From assembly GCA_017937655.1 (NCBI GenBank), contig JAGBDE010000050.1, forward strand, positions 1 to 64,000: a stretch of 64,000 nt of DNA. Reading direction: 5' to 3'. A program made the translations under genes and the position numbers. The stretch comes from Clostridia bacterium. Its GTDB lineage: Bacteria; Bacillota; Clostridia; Christensenellales; Aristaeellaceae. Of this stretch, positions 49,979-58,663 are shown piece by piece (positions within the stretch are counted from its first letter, which is position 1; the number at the start of each line of letters is the position of its first letter). The notes beneath the pieces are model-generated. The model saw only the letters and a program-made list of their open reading frames with translations. It ran no database searches and was not told the origin of the DNA.

Positions 49979-50740
49979 ATGAAACTGATTCTGGGCGGCG
50001 CATTGGGCCGCATGGGCCGGGAGGTTGCCCTGGCGGCCAAGGACGCCGGCATGGAAATTGCCTGCGGCGTGGACGTGGCCTACACCGGTCAGCCCTGCGA
50101 TTTTCCCGTGGTGACGGACTTTGACAAGGTCACCATCCCCGGCGACGTGCTGGTGGACTTCTCCCGTCCCGCAGGCCTGCCGGAGCTGCTGAACCTGGCC
50201 CGGCGCACGGGCATGCCCGTGGTTCTTTGCACCACCGGCTACACCGAGGACGAGCTTGCCGAGATCGACAAGGCGTCCAAGGAGATTGCCGTGTTCCGCA
50301 GCGCCAACATGAGCCTGGGCATCAATCTGCTGCGGCGGCTGGCAGCTACTGCCGCCAAAACCCTGGGCGAGGATTTCGACATCGAGATCATCGAGCGGCA
50401 TCACCGCATGAAGGCGGACGCTCCCAGCGGCACCGCGCTCATGCTCTACGACGCTGTGGAAAAAGAAGCCGGCTCTCTGAAGGAGCCCATCTACGGCCGA
50501 TATGGCCGCACGGCCCAGCGCAAGCACAGCGAGATCGGCCTGCATGCGGTGCGTGGCGGCACCGTCACCGGCGAGCATGAGGTTTGCTTCCTGGGCGAGG
50601 GTGAGGAGATCCTGCTGACCCACCGGGCTGAGAACCGGAGCCTGTTTGCCCGGGGCGCGGTGAAGGCCGCCCGGTTTTTGAAGGGCAAGCCTGCGGGAAT
50701 GTATGATATGCAGGATGTGTTGGATGAATTGCTTGGCTGA
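49979..50740 (+). CDS. dapB: 4-hydroxy-tetrahydrodipicolinate reductase
   Basis: Reduces hydroxy-tetrahydrodipicolinate to tetrahydrodipicolinate with NAD(P)H. The 253-residue protein has the dinucleotide motif GGALGRMGREV and the substrate motif IERHHRMKADAPSGTAL. AAAGGAGG lies 8 bases before the ATG. It is the last gene of the lysine/diaminopimelate cluster. Enzymes for the next steps to diaminopimelate are not in this window; lysA lies at 32.4 kb. Confidence 0.95.
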   Translation: MKLILGGALGRMGREVALAAKDAGMEIACGVDVAYTGQPCDFPVVTDFDKVTIPGDVLVDFSRPAGLPELLNLARRTGMPVVLCTTGYTEDELAEIDKASKEIAVFRSANMSLGINLLRRLAATAAKTLGEDFDIEIIERHHRMKADAPSGTALMLYDAVEKEAGSLKEPIYGRYGRTAQRKHSEIGLHAVRGGTVTGEHEVCFLGEGEEILLTHRAENRSLFARGAVKAARFLKGKPAGMYDMQDVLDELLG

Positions 50741-50760
50741 TGCCAGGCGCATAATCCCAG

Positions 50761-50784
50761 GGGCTGATTCGTCAGCCCTTTTTT
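50761..50784 (+). terminator. Terminator of dapB with a TTCG tetraloop
   Basis: GGGCTGA pairs with TCAGCCC around TTCG, followed by TTTTTT. Confidence 0.93.
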
Positions 50785-50911
50785 GTTTGCGTAAATGACA
50801 GCTTGAACTACGAAGAGGTGCGTTTCCCGGGGCGGGTGGTGTTATGTGTTGGTGGCGAAACGCGGAACGGGTCGTGCCGCGCGTCATCACCGCCCCATCC
50901 GGCTTTCACTC

Positions 50912-50948
50912 CACAAAAAAACACCGGCCAAAGCCGGTGTTCAAAAAA
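50912..50948. terminator. Bidirectional terminator after the XRE gene
   Basis: AACACCGGC pairs with GCCGGTGTT around four bases, with an A-tract on the left and a T-rich tract on the minus side. It ends the XRE regulator transcript. Confidence 0.85.
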
Positions 50949-50949
50949 T

Positions 50950-51285
50950 TCACTTTTCGCTGTTCCACCCATCCAACTCCTGTACCATATCCGTAAGCAT
51001 CTGGCGCATTTGGCTGCGCTGGGACAGGGTCATGTCCGTCTTCAGGTCGGAGGTAACGTTATTCAGGCTGGCGCTGAGCAGGTAGTTCAGTCCAACCTCC
51101 AGGGCGTTGGCAATGGACACAATGGTTTCCAGGCTGGCCTTTCGCTCGCCCCGCTCAATGAGGCCCAGGAAGGGGGCGCTCACTTTCGCCTTTTCCGCCA
51201 ACTGCGCCTGGGTCATTTTCTGATCCTTGCGCAGCTGCTTGATCTTCTTGCCAAGATCCACGTAATTGACGGCAGAGTTTTCCAT
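50950..51285 (-). CDS. XRE-family helix-turn-helix regulator
   Basis: A 111-residue regulator with an N-terminal lambda-repressor-like HTH (LRKDQKMTQAQLAEKAKVSAPFLGLIERGERK, about residues 19-50) and a short C-terminal helical part likely for dimerisation. The ATG at 51285 has AAAGGTTGG 6-8 bases upstream, so the shorter frame is chosen. The target is unknown. It lies downstream of the DegV gene, which may share its transcript. Confidence 0.85.
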   Translation of the reverse strand: MENSAVNYVDLGKKIKQLRKDQKMTQAQLAEKAKVSAPFLGLIERGERKASLETIVSIANALEVGLNYLLSASLNNVTSDLKTDMTLSQRSQMRQMLTDMVQELDGWNSEK

Positions 51286-51331
51286 CAATATCCAACCTTT
51301 CTGGAAAAAAATCACAAAAACGGGAAAATGC

Positions 51332-51366
51332 AGGGCCGCTCCGTCCGCTTTGGACAGGGCGGCCCT
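51332..51366 (-). terminator. Hairpin after the DegV gene
   Basis: AGGGCCGC pairs with GCGGCCCT, extended through GTCC/GGAC, then a weakly T-rich stretch on the minus strand. It lies 10 bp after the DegV stop. Confidence 0.55.
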
Positions 51367-51375
51367 GGATGATGG

Positions 51376-52257
51376 TTAGTTGGCGCGCTCCTTGCCGAAG
51401 AAGCACACGGCCACGGTGCCGGGGCCGCAGTGAGCGCCGATGACCGGGCCCACAAATTCCTTGTTCACGGTTTCCAGTCCGGGGATCTTCTCTTTGAGCA
51501 GTTTCTCCAGACGGTCTGCGTCTTCGGGGGCGTCGGCGTGGATGATGGTCACGTCGGCAATGGAGGGATCCTCGATGTTGGCAGCAGCCTTATCGGCCAG
51601 GGTGCGGAGGGCCCGCTTGCGGCCCTGCACCTTCTCAACGGCAACCAGCTTGCCGTCCCGGCTCTCGGTGATGACGGGCTTCAGGTCCAGCATGGTGCCC
51701 AGGGTGGCGGCGATGGCGCTGATGCGGCCGCCGCGGCGCAGGTAGACAAGGTCGTCCACGGTGAAGAAAGCCTGGGCGCGGAGCTTGTTCTCTTCCAGCC
51801 AGGCGGCCACTTCTTCCATGGTCTTGCCTTCCCGGTAGAGGGCGTGGGCCTTCAGGATCAGGATGGCCTGGGGGATGGAGATGGACAGGGTGTCCACCAC
51901 GATCATCTTGCGCTCGGGGTACTTTTCCAGCAGCTCATCCCGGGCGGCGTAGATGTTGTTGATGGTGCCGGACAGCTGGCTGGAGAAGGCCACGAACAGG
52001 ATGTCCTTGCCGGCTTCGAACACGGGCTCGAAGTACTCCAGGTATGCGCCGATGGGCAGCAGGGAAGTGCTGGGGGACGCGCCGGCGCGCATATTGTCAA
52101 AGTATTCCTTCTGCTTGCCGCCGCGGCCCAGGTCGTCAAAATACTCCTTGCCGTCGATGATGTAGGGCATGTACACCATGGTCATGTCCAGTTCATCCAC
52201 ATAGCGGTAGGGCAGGTCAGAGTCGGAGTCCGTGAAGAATACGTAGTTCTGGTTCAT
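51376..52257 (-). CDS. DegV family fatty-acid-binding protein
   Basis: A 293-residue DegV protein. Family features: N-terminal FFTDSDSDLPYRY, the ligand-binding serines in SPSTSLLPIGAYLEYF, FVAFSSQLSGTINN, and a C-terminal GAHCGPGTVAVCFFG. DegV proteins bind fatty acids, and some act as FakB subunits of fatty-acid kinase. No fakA is nearby. A promoter (TTGCCA, 17 bases, TAAAAT) precedes it. Confidence 0.92.
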   Translation of the reverse strand: MNQNYVFFTDSDSDLPYRYVDELDMTMVYMPYIIDGKEYFDDLGRGGKQKEYFDNMRAGASPSTSLLPIGAYLEYFEPVFEAGKDILFVAFSSQLSGTINNIYAARDELLEKYPERKMIVVDTLSISIPQAILILKAHALYREGKTMEEVAAWLEENKLRAQAFFTVDDLVYLRRGGRISAIAATLGTMLDLKPVITESRDGKLVAVEKVQGRKRALRTLADKAAANIEDPSIADVTIIHADAPEDADRLEKLLKEKIPGLETVNKEFVGPVIGAHCGPGTVAVCFFGKERAN

Positions 52258-52313
52258 GGGGTGCCTCCTTGTGGGTCGGCCGATGGGCCGGAATGAGAAA
52301 GAATGATACTGTT

Positions 52314-52342
52314 ATTTTAGCGGAAAACCCTGTATTTGGCAA
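52314..52342 (-). promoter_or_regulatory. Promoter of the DegV gene
   Basis: TTGCCA and TAAAAT are separated by 17 bases on the minus strand. Confidence 0.65.
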
Positions 52343-52353
52343 GTTTTGCTTTT

Positions 52354-54585
52354 TTACAGGCTGGCCGCTGACAAAAGTCGTTCTTTCAGGGTGGTGTAAC
52401 GCTTGGCCACGTGGTCGTTCAGGGTCATCTGGCGGATGACCTCCTCCCGGCCCACCAGCACCACCAGCCGCCGGGCGCGGGTCAGGGCGGTGTAGAGCAG
52501 GTTCCGAGCCATCAGCATGGGCGGGCCGCCCACCACGGGTACCACCACCACGGGGAACTCGCTGCCCTGGGACTTGTGCACCGTCAGCGCATAGGCCAGA
52601 TCCAGGGAATCCAGCTGCTGCTTCTGGTAGGTCACCAGCCGCTCGTCGTCAAAGACCACGGTCATCATATGTTCTGCCGGATCGATGTGCTGTATGTATC
52701 CCACGTCGCCGTTGAACACGCCGGCGCCTTCCTCGCTGCCGTAGGGGGTGAAGCGGGTGTACTCCAGCTGGTAGTCGTTCTTGGTCTGGATCACCTTGTC
52801 GCCCACCCGGAACTCCGTTTCGCCATGGACGATGGCGTCCAGCCCGGGCTTGTCCGGGTTGAGGGCCTCCTGCAAAAGCCGGTTCAGGCTCACCGCGCCG
52901 CACTCCCCCTTTTTGGTGGGGGTCAGCACCTGAATGGTGCGGATGGCCTGGGATTGCCATTCCTCGTTGGGGAAGCCCAGGTACTTGGGCAGCCGGGTGC
53001 GCAGCAGCTGGGCGATGGTCTGAGCCGCCTCGGACTGGAGGGTGCGCTCCACGTAGAAGAAGTCCGTGTCCTTGGAGCGGAGCACCGGCATTTCGCCGTG
53101 GTTGATGGCGTGGGCATTGAGGACGATCATGCTGCTCTCATCCTGCCGGAAAATATCCGTCAGCCGGATGGAGGGGATCACGTCGCTGTCCAGGATGTCC
53201 TTGAGCACGTTGCCTGCGCCTACGCTGGGCAGCTGGTCCGCGTCGCCCACCAGGATGACCCGGGTGCCGGGCAGCACGGCCCGCATCAGGCCCCGCATCA
53301 GCGTCACGTCCACCATGCTCATTTCGTCCACGATCAGGCAGTCGCATTCCAGGGGATAGTCCTCGCTGCGGGCGAACATGCCGCTGTCGCCGCCGTATTC
53401 CAGCAGCCGGTGGATGGTCTTGGCCTCCTGGCCGGTGGCCTCGCTCATGCGCTTGGCGGCGCGGCCGGTGGGTGCGCAGAGCAAGATTTCGTTATCCTCG
53501 CTGAGGAGGGAAAGAATGCAGCGGATGATGGTGGTTTTACCGGTGCCGGGCCCGCCGGTGATGACCAGCACGCCCTCCTCCACCGCGCTGCGGATGGCCT
53601 TGCGTTGATTTTCGCTGAAATGGACGCCGTTGTCCCGCTCGTATTCGTTGATCCGGTCTTCCAGGCCCGCCACCCGCTTATAGGGCCGGGCGTGCATCAG
53701 CCGGGTCAGCCTGAGGGCGATCTCCTGCTCCGCCATGAAATAAAAGGGCAGGCAGAGGGCGTCGTCACAGTCCGCAAACCGGAAGCCGATGATCATCTTC
53801 TGCAGCATGGCCTCGGTGATCTGCCTCTCCACAATTTCCTCCTGGGCACGGAGCATCTGGGCGGCTTTGCTCACCAGCAGCTCCCGGGGCAGGTAGGTGT
53901 GTCCCGCGCCGCCGGCGGCCTCGTTGAGCAGGTAAAACAGCGCGGCCCGGATGCGGAACTCGCTCTGGGGATCCATGCCCATGCTCAGGGCGATCCGGTC
54001 CGCCGTCAGGAAGCCCACGCCTTCGATATCGGTCACCATGCGGTAGGGGTTTTCCCGGATCAGCTCCACGGTGGCCTCGCCGTAATACTTGGCGATGCGC
54101 ATGCTCAGGTTGGGGCTGAGGCCGTAGTTCTGCAAAAACACCATCACCCGGCGCATGCCCATCTGCTGGGTATAGCTCTCGATGATCATCTCCGCCCGCT
54201 TTTTGCCGATGCCGCTGACCTCAATCAGCCTCTCCGGCTCCACGTCCAGGATGTTGAGGGCGTCCTCGCCGAAGTGGTTCACAATCAGCTTGGCCGTGGC
54301 CGGGCCGATGCCCCGGATCAGCCCGGAGCCCAGATATTTTTCAATGGCGCTTTTGCCGGTGGGCGGGGTAATGGTGCACTTCCGCGCGCTGAACTGCTTG
54401 CCATAGGTGGGGTGTTCCGTCCAGCTGCCCTCGAAGCTGACGTTCTCGCCGGGGCTTAATTCGGGCATCTGGCCCACCACGGTATGGGTGGTGCGGCCCA
54501 CGTTGACCCGCAGGACGGTGTAGCCGTTTTCGTCGTTGCGGTAGGTGGTGTCCTGGACGACGGCCACCAGGGTTTCCTGATCCAT
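52354..54585 (-). CDS. recD2: ATP-dependent DNA helicase RecD2
   Basis: A 742-residue superfamily 1B 5'-3' helicase of the RecD2 type, found in bacteria without RecBC. An N-terminal OB-like and helix-hairpin-helix region (GSGLIRGIGPATAK, VSGIGKKRAEMI) precedes the motor: Walker A GGPGTGKTT, DEMSMVD (motif II), GDADQLPSVG (motif III), and VHKSQGSEFP plus YTALTRARR near the end. AGGAGG lies 11 bases before the ATG at 54585. It takes part in repair and mismatch processing in Firmicutes. A consensus-like promoter lies 140 bases upstream. Confidence 0.95.
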   Translation of the reverse strand: MDQETLVAVVQDTTYRNDENGYTVLRVNVGRTTHTVVGQMPELSPGENVSFEGSWTEHPTYGKQFSARKCTITPPTGKSAIEKYLGSGLIRGIGPATAKLIVNHFGEDALNILDVEPERLIEVSGIGKKRAEMIIESYTQQMGMRRVMVFLQNYGLSPNLSMRIAKYYGEATVELIRENPYRMVTDIEGVGFLTADRIALSMGMDPQSEFRIRAALFYLLNEAAGGAGHTYLPRELLVSKAAQMLRAQEEIVERQITEAMLQKMIIGFRFADCDDALCLPFYFMAEQEIALRLTRLMHARPYKRVAGLEDRINEYERDNGVHFSENQRKAIRSAVEEGVLVITGGPGTGKTTIIRCILSLLSEDNEILLCAPTGRAAKRMSEATGQEAKTIHRLLEYGGDSGMFARSEDYPLECDCLIVDEMSMVDVTLMRGLMRAVLPGTRVILVGDADQLPSVGAGNVLKDILDSDVIPSIRLTDIFRQDESSMIVLNAHAINHGEMPVLRSKDTDFFYVERTLQSEAAQTIAQLLRTRLPKYLGFPNEEWQSQAIRTIQVLTPTKKGECGAVSLNRLLQEALNPDKPGLDAIVHGETEFRVGDKVIQTKNDYQLEYTRFTPYGSEEGAGVFNGDVGYIQHIDPAEHMMTVVFDDERLVTYQKQQLDSLDLAYALTVHKSQGSEFPVVVVPVVGGPPMLMARNLLYTALTRARRLVVLVGREEVIRQMTLNDHVAKRYTTLKERLLSAASL

Positions 54586-54727
54586 TGAGAGTGTCACCTC
54601 CTGTTGGTTCTTTCTCAAAAAGCGGAACGCTATATGCACTACTGAGGTTGAAATGCTCTGTCCGTAAAAAAGGCTCTGGCAACAAAATGGTGGTTGTCAA
54701 TCCCACCAAAAAACTACCAACGAAAGC

Positions 54728-54756
54728 ATTGTACAAATTCGTTCTCTTCTTGTCAA
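54728..54756 (-). promoter_or_regulatory. Promoter of recD2
   Basis: TTGACA and TACAAT are separated by 17 bases on the minus strand. The 140-base leader contains a GGTGG/CCACC hairpin followed by ATTTTGTT. Confidence 0.7.
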
Positions 54757-54856
54757 TCAAAGAAGAACCATCCCTGCTGGTTGCACTTGATCAGGAAAGA
54801 ATCATTGGGAACGATGAATCAAGCTACAGTTGTTGATCCTTTTCTAAAAGCAGAAC

Positions 54857-54886
54857 GCATACCCCCGCACGTTTCAGCCCACACTA
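54857..54886 (+). promoter_or_regulatory. Candidate sigma-G promoter of the germination operon
   Basis: GCATA and CACACTA are separated by 18 bases, close to the sigma-G pattern. Transcription would start near 54893, consistent with forespore expression of ger operons. Confidence 0.45.
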
Positions 54887-54921
54887 CCAGCGCGTAGCAA
54901 ATGTGGAAGGAAAATGCGGGT

Positions 54922-56418
54922 ATGCCAACGGAATTTTATCGGGATGTTGAGAAAAACGTGCGGCTGATGGAAGAAATGCTGCACCTTGACGTGAATAACG
55001 ATGTGGTGGCGCGGCGGTTTCACGCGGTGGGGCTGAGCTGCGCCTTGTATTACGTGGAGGGCATGTCCTCTGGGGAATCCATGGGAGAGCATCTGCTGTG
55101 GCCGCTGCAGTCCAGCCCGCTGAACCTGAGCGGGCGCAACGCGGCCCGGGAGGTCATGAAGCACGTGCTGACCGCGCCGGAGGTGAAGACGGAGGCAAAT
55201 CCCCGGAAGGCGGTGCAGGAGCTGCTTTTCGGGCAGACGCTGATTTTGTTTGACGGCTGCACCGAGGCGGTGGTGGCGGATCTGAGGAGCTACTCCCGGC
55301 GCAGCGTGTCCACGCCCCAGACGGAAACGCTGGTGGTGGGCCCCCACGACGCCTTCAACGAGACCCTGCGGGACAATCTGACCCTTCTCCACCGGCGGAT
55401 GGCCACGCCGGACTTTGTGTGTTCCATCAAAAGCCTGGGCGATAAAGCCGCCACCCAGCTGGCCATCTGCTATGTGGACGGCCTCTGCCCCCGGGAGACC
55501 ATCGAGGAGATCCAGCGCAGGCTGAACAAGATCAACCTGGATCAGGTGTTGACGTCGGGCATATTGGAGCAGCTCATTGAGGATGACCCCTATGCGCCTC
55601 TGCCCCAGATGGCAGCCACGGAGCGACCGGACCGGGCGGTCAGCTTCCTGATGGAAGGCCAGGCGGTGCTGCTGCTTGACGGCAGCCCCCGGGCGCTGGC
55701 CCTGCCCATGGGCATCTGGCACCTGTACCATTCCCCGGACGATAGCTACATGCGCTGGCAGTACGGCACGGTGATGCGGGTGCTGCGGCTCATCGGCGCG
55801 CTGCTGGCGCTGTACCTGCCGGCGGTGTTCGTGAGCCTGGTCATCTACCATCCCATGACCATCCCCATGACGCTGCTGACCAGCATCGTCCAGAGCCGCA
55901 GCGCCATCCCCCTGAGCCTCCTGGGCGAGGCTTTGCTCATGCTGCTCATCTTTGATCTGATCAACGAATCGGCCCAGCGGACGCCCTCGCTGATGGGGTC
56001 GTCCCTGGGATTGGTCAGCACGCTGATTTTGGGCTCGGCGGCGGTGGAGGCGGGGCTGGTCAGCCCGCTGCTGATTATCGTGGTGGCGCTGACGGGCCTG
56101 GGAAGCTATGCCCTGCCGAACTATTCCCTGTCTTTTGCGCTTCGCATCGGGCAGATTTTGCTGCTGTTGGCGGCGGGGCTGATGGGCTGGACGGGCCTTT
56201 GCTACATGAGCCTGCTGCTGCTCTGCTGGGTGGCCTCCATGACCAGCCTGGGCTACCCCTACCTGGCGCCCACTAGCCCCCGGCGCACCCATAACCCGGA
56301 CATCGTGTCCAGGCAGCCGGTGTTCCGGCAGCGGCTGCGCACCTACGTCAGCAATCCGGCAGAGATGCGCCGCACAGTCGGCCCCATGCGCTGGATGCGG
56401 AAAGGAGGGGGCAAATGA
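54922..56418 (+). CDS. Spore germination receptor A subunit (GerA family)
   Basis: A 498-residue GerAA-type subunit of a germinant receptor in the spore inner membrane. The cytoplasmic N-terminal half includes the signature region ATERPDRAVSFLMEGQAVLLLDGSP near residue 240; about five membrane helices follow (LIGALLALYLPAVFVSLVIY; AVEAGLVSPLLIIVVALTG). The ATG at 54922 is chosen because GAAGGAA precedes it and the upstream ATG at 54901 lies almost at the predicted transcription start. The B and C subunits follow with 4 bp overlaps. Confidence 0.93.
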   Translation: MPTEFYRDVEKNVRLMEEMLHLDVNNDVVARRFHAVGLSCALYYVEGMSSGESMGEHLLWPLQSSPLNLSGRNAAREVMKHVLTAPEVKTEANPRKAVQELLFGQTLILFDGCTEAVVADLRSYSRRSVSTPQTETLVVGPHDAFNETLRDNLTLLHRRMATPDFVCSIKSLGDKAATQLAICYVDGLCPRETIEEIQRRLNKINLDQVLTSGILEQLIEDDPYAPLPQMAATERPDRAVSFLMEGQAVLLLDGSPRALALPMGIWHLYHSPDDSYMRWQYGTVMRVLRLIGALLALYLPAVFVSLVIYHPMTIPMTLLTSIVQSRSAIPLSLLGEALLMLLIFDLINESAQRTPSLMGSSLGLVSTLILGSAAVEAGLVSPLLIIVVALTGLGSYALPNYSLSFALRIGQILLLLAAGLMGWTGLCYMSLLLLCWVASMTSLGYPYLAPTSPRRTHNPDIVSRQPVFRQRLRTYVSNPAEMRRTVGPMRWMRKGGGK

Positions 56419-57506
56419 TTGCTTGGCTGAAAAAAGCGCGGCAGACCCGCACCCGTGTCACCAGCGCGTCTGCCATGGCAGAGGAGCGCATCGCCGGGCT
56501 GGAGCTGGCGGCGCGGACGCTGTGCGCGGTGCTGCTCACGGTGCAGCTGCTCACCTGGCTGACCCTGTTTGCCTACGATTCCCAGCTGGGCGACTCCTGG
56601 CAGTCGGCCCTGCTGACGCTGTTGCCCCTGGCCGCGTTGCTAATTCTGTGGAAATTCTCCGCAAAGCGGCCCTTGGTCGGCCCCCGGCGATGGCTGCTTT
56701 TGCTGCTGGTGCCCAATCTGTGGCTGGATATTTACCTGTGCATGCTGGGGTCGTCGTCCCTGCTGGAAAACTTCATCCCCACCTTTCCGGCCTACGGTCG
56801 GGTACTGGTGGTGACTCTGTTCCCGCTGGCCACGGTGCTGCTCAGCCGGTGGAACGGCGTGCCCTACGGCGTCTTCCCCCTTCGGTACCTGCTCATTCTC
56901 ATGTTTGCCATCTCCACCGTGTTTTCCGGGGCCGATATCAGCCTGCGCCGGTTGCAGCCCATCAACCTGCCCGGCCTTCACGACCTGTCCACCGGGGTGA
57001 TCTCCGGCGCGGGAGCGGTCTGGCCGGTGTGCCTGCTGTTTCTGCTGCCGCTGTCCGTCCCCCGCAGCCAGGAAAAGAAAAAGGGCCTGCCTCTGTTTTG
57101 GCTGATCCCTGCGGTCATGTTCCTTCTCTGGGCCCTGTGGATGAGCATGCTCCACCCCTGGCAGTACGGCGATCCCCTGCTCCCCGGCCAGAAGCTGACC
57201 GCCATCAGCCAGTACAGCCGCTCCATGCTCATCAACCAGCTGGGCACCCTGTTCTGGACCAGCATCCTGCCGGTGGGGCTGATCGGTAGCCTGTACGCCG
57301 GCCAGGAGATCCTCCTGACCGCCATGCCCGCCTCGCCCCGGCTGCTGTGGCCGCTGGCGCTTCTGCTGCCCGGCGCGGTGCTGTTGCTGCTGCCCCGGGC
57401 CTGGGTCATGGGGTGGATGGAATGGCTTTTGCCCCTCCGGTGGCTGACCGCATTTGCAGCGGGCGTGGCGCTGCTGTTTGTGAAAGGAAAGGAGGCCAGG
57501 GCATGA
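56415..57506 (+). CDS. Spore germination receptor B subunit, divergent GerAB-like
   Basis: A 363-residue membrane protein with about ten hydrophobic segments. In the GerB subunit position it is expected to be the amino-acid-permease-like (APC fold) subunit that senses germinant, but the sequence is divergent and the assignment leans on the gene order and helix count. The start overlaps the A-subunit stop by 4 bp and the end overlaps the C subunit by 4 bp. The N-terminal 35 residues are basic and polar. Confidence 0.8.
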   Translation: MIAWLKKARQTRTRVTSASAMAEERIAGLELAARTLCAVLLTVQLLTWLTLFAYDSQLGDSWQSALLTLLPLAALLILWKFSAKRPLVGPRRWLLLLLVPNLWLDIYLCMLGSSSLLENFIPTFPAYGRVLVVTLFPLATVLLSRWNGVPYGVFPLRYLLILMFAISTVFSGADISLRRLQPINLPGLHDLSTGVISGAGAVWPVCLLFLLPLSVPRSQEKKKGLPLFWLIPAVMFLLWALWMSMLHPWQYGDPLLPGQKLTAISQYSRSMLINQLGTLFWTSILPVGLIGSLYAGQEILLTAMPASPRLLWPLALLLPGAVLLLLPRAWVMGWMEWLLPLRWLTAFAAGVALLFVKGKEARA

Positions 57507-58351
57507 AGCGTTTTCTCCTGATTCTGACCGTCCTGCTTCTGCCGATGCTGGCAACCTCCTGCGCCCTGTCCGTCATGGACCGGCAGGCCTACGCCTTGTG
57601 CATGAGCATTGACCTGGAGGAGGACGGCCGCATCACCGTGGGCATTTTCTCGCCCATGAGCAGCGATACGGACGAAGCATCCGCCGCTCAGGGCTACACC
57701 CTGTTCACCGGCACCGGCGACACTTTGCCCCACGCGCTGACCATCGCCTCTGCGTCTACGGCCTGCCGCATCAATTTCAGCCAGCTGAAGCTGTGCATCC
57801 TGGGCAAGGAGCTGGCCTCCACTCACCAGCTCAGGCCGCTTCTCCGGCAGATCGTAGACCTGCACGACATGCGGCCGGAGTGTATCGTCATGGTGTCCCT
57901 GACCACCGGCCAGGACGTGCTGAAGGCGGTGAAGCCGGACTTCGGCCTGCGCCTCAGCACCTACCTCAACCAGACCCTGCAGCGTCTCCAGGATGCGGGC
58001 CTGTCCCCCAAGAGCACGCTGGTGCGCTGCGTTCGGGATCTTGCGGAGGACGACGCCCAGGTGCTGTTGGCCATCTGCTCCGTGAACCAGAAGCTGAAAA
58101 AGGACAGCCAGTCCCAGTCCTCGTCCCCGGAGGGCGGCCAGCAGCCCGCCGGCGAAAGCGCCCCTGCCCTGGCCACCTCCGGCGATCCCTCCCCCTGGCA
58201 GAACGTAACCGCCGGCGACCTGCCCCGCACGGGCATGAACCCGGTGGAGTTCCCCGGATGCGCCCTGGTGGAAAACGGCCTGGTCACGCAGATCCACACC
58301 GCCGAGGAGACGCAGAGACTTCTTTTTTCTTTGGGCCAAAATGGGAAGTAA
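57503..58351 (+). CDS. Spore germination receptor C subunit, short GerAC-like lipoprotein
   Basis: A 282-residue lipoprotein with a signal peptide and lipobox LATSC. The N-terminal domain matches the GerC pattern (MDRQAYALCMSIDLEEDG; FSQLKLCILGKELA). The family usually runs to about 370-400 residues; here the protein ends early with a Ser/Pro/Gln-rich stretch, so the C-terminal domain is reduced or missing. The stop lies five bases before an interspersed repeat, which raises the possibility that the 3' end was lost on repeat insertion. GGAGG precedes the ATG. Confidence 0.85.
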   Translation: MKRFLLILTVLLLPMLATSCALSVMDRQAYALCMSIDLEEDGRITVGIFSPMSSDTDEASAAQGYTLFTGTGDTLPHALTIASASTACRINFSQLKLCILGKELASTHQLRPLLRQIVDLHDMRPECIVMVSLTTGQDVLKAVKPDFGLRLSTYLNQTLQRLQDAGLSPKSTLVRCVRDLAEDDAQVLLAICSVNQKLKKDSQSQSSSPEGGQQPAGESAPALATSGDPSPWQNVTAGDLPRTGMNPVEFPGCALVENGLVTQIHTAEETQRLLFSLGQNGK

Positions 58352-58356
58352 CGTTC

Positions 58357-58654
58357 GTTCTTTTCTTTTGTGTCAAAAGAAAAGAACCAAAAGAAAACCG
58401 CTGTTCTTTCTTTTTGAGTCAAAAAGAAAGAACCAAAGAAAAACCACTATTGACTGGACGATAGCCGGGGCGTGGCCTCCCAATGATGTCCCGCCCCATG
58501 GTACAATCCATAAAAGCAAAAAAAGAAAACCAGCTTCTCACACCCAACCTGGGTAGAAGCTGGTTTTTCTTTTTCTTCTTTTCTTTTTTACTAAAAAAGA
58601 AAAGAAGAAAAGGTTTTTCTTTGGTACTTTCTTTTTCCCGGAAAAAGAAAGTAC
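58357..58654. repeat. Interspersed repeat, copy 9 (four palindromes)
   Basis: In order: palindromes 58357-58387 and 58403-58433 (both GTTC/GAAC), inverted linker module about 58437-58520, hairpin module about 58526-58566 (CCAGCTTC and GAAGCTGG arms), and palindromes 58575-58607 (CTTC/GAAG) and 58624-58654 (GTAC/GTAC). It fills the gap between convergent gerC and manA. Confidence 0.82.
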
Positions 58655-58663
58655 GTTAGTCCC

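Noticed and set aside
57503..58351. Frameshift as the cause of the short GerC
   Set aside because: No continuing GerC-like sequence is visible in the other frames after the stop; the repeat begins at once.
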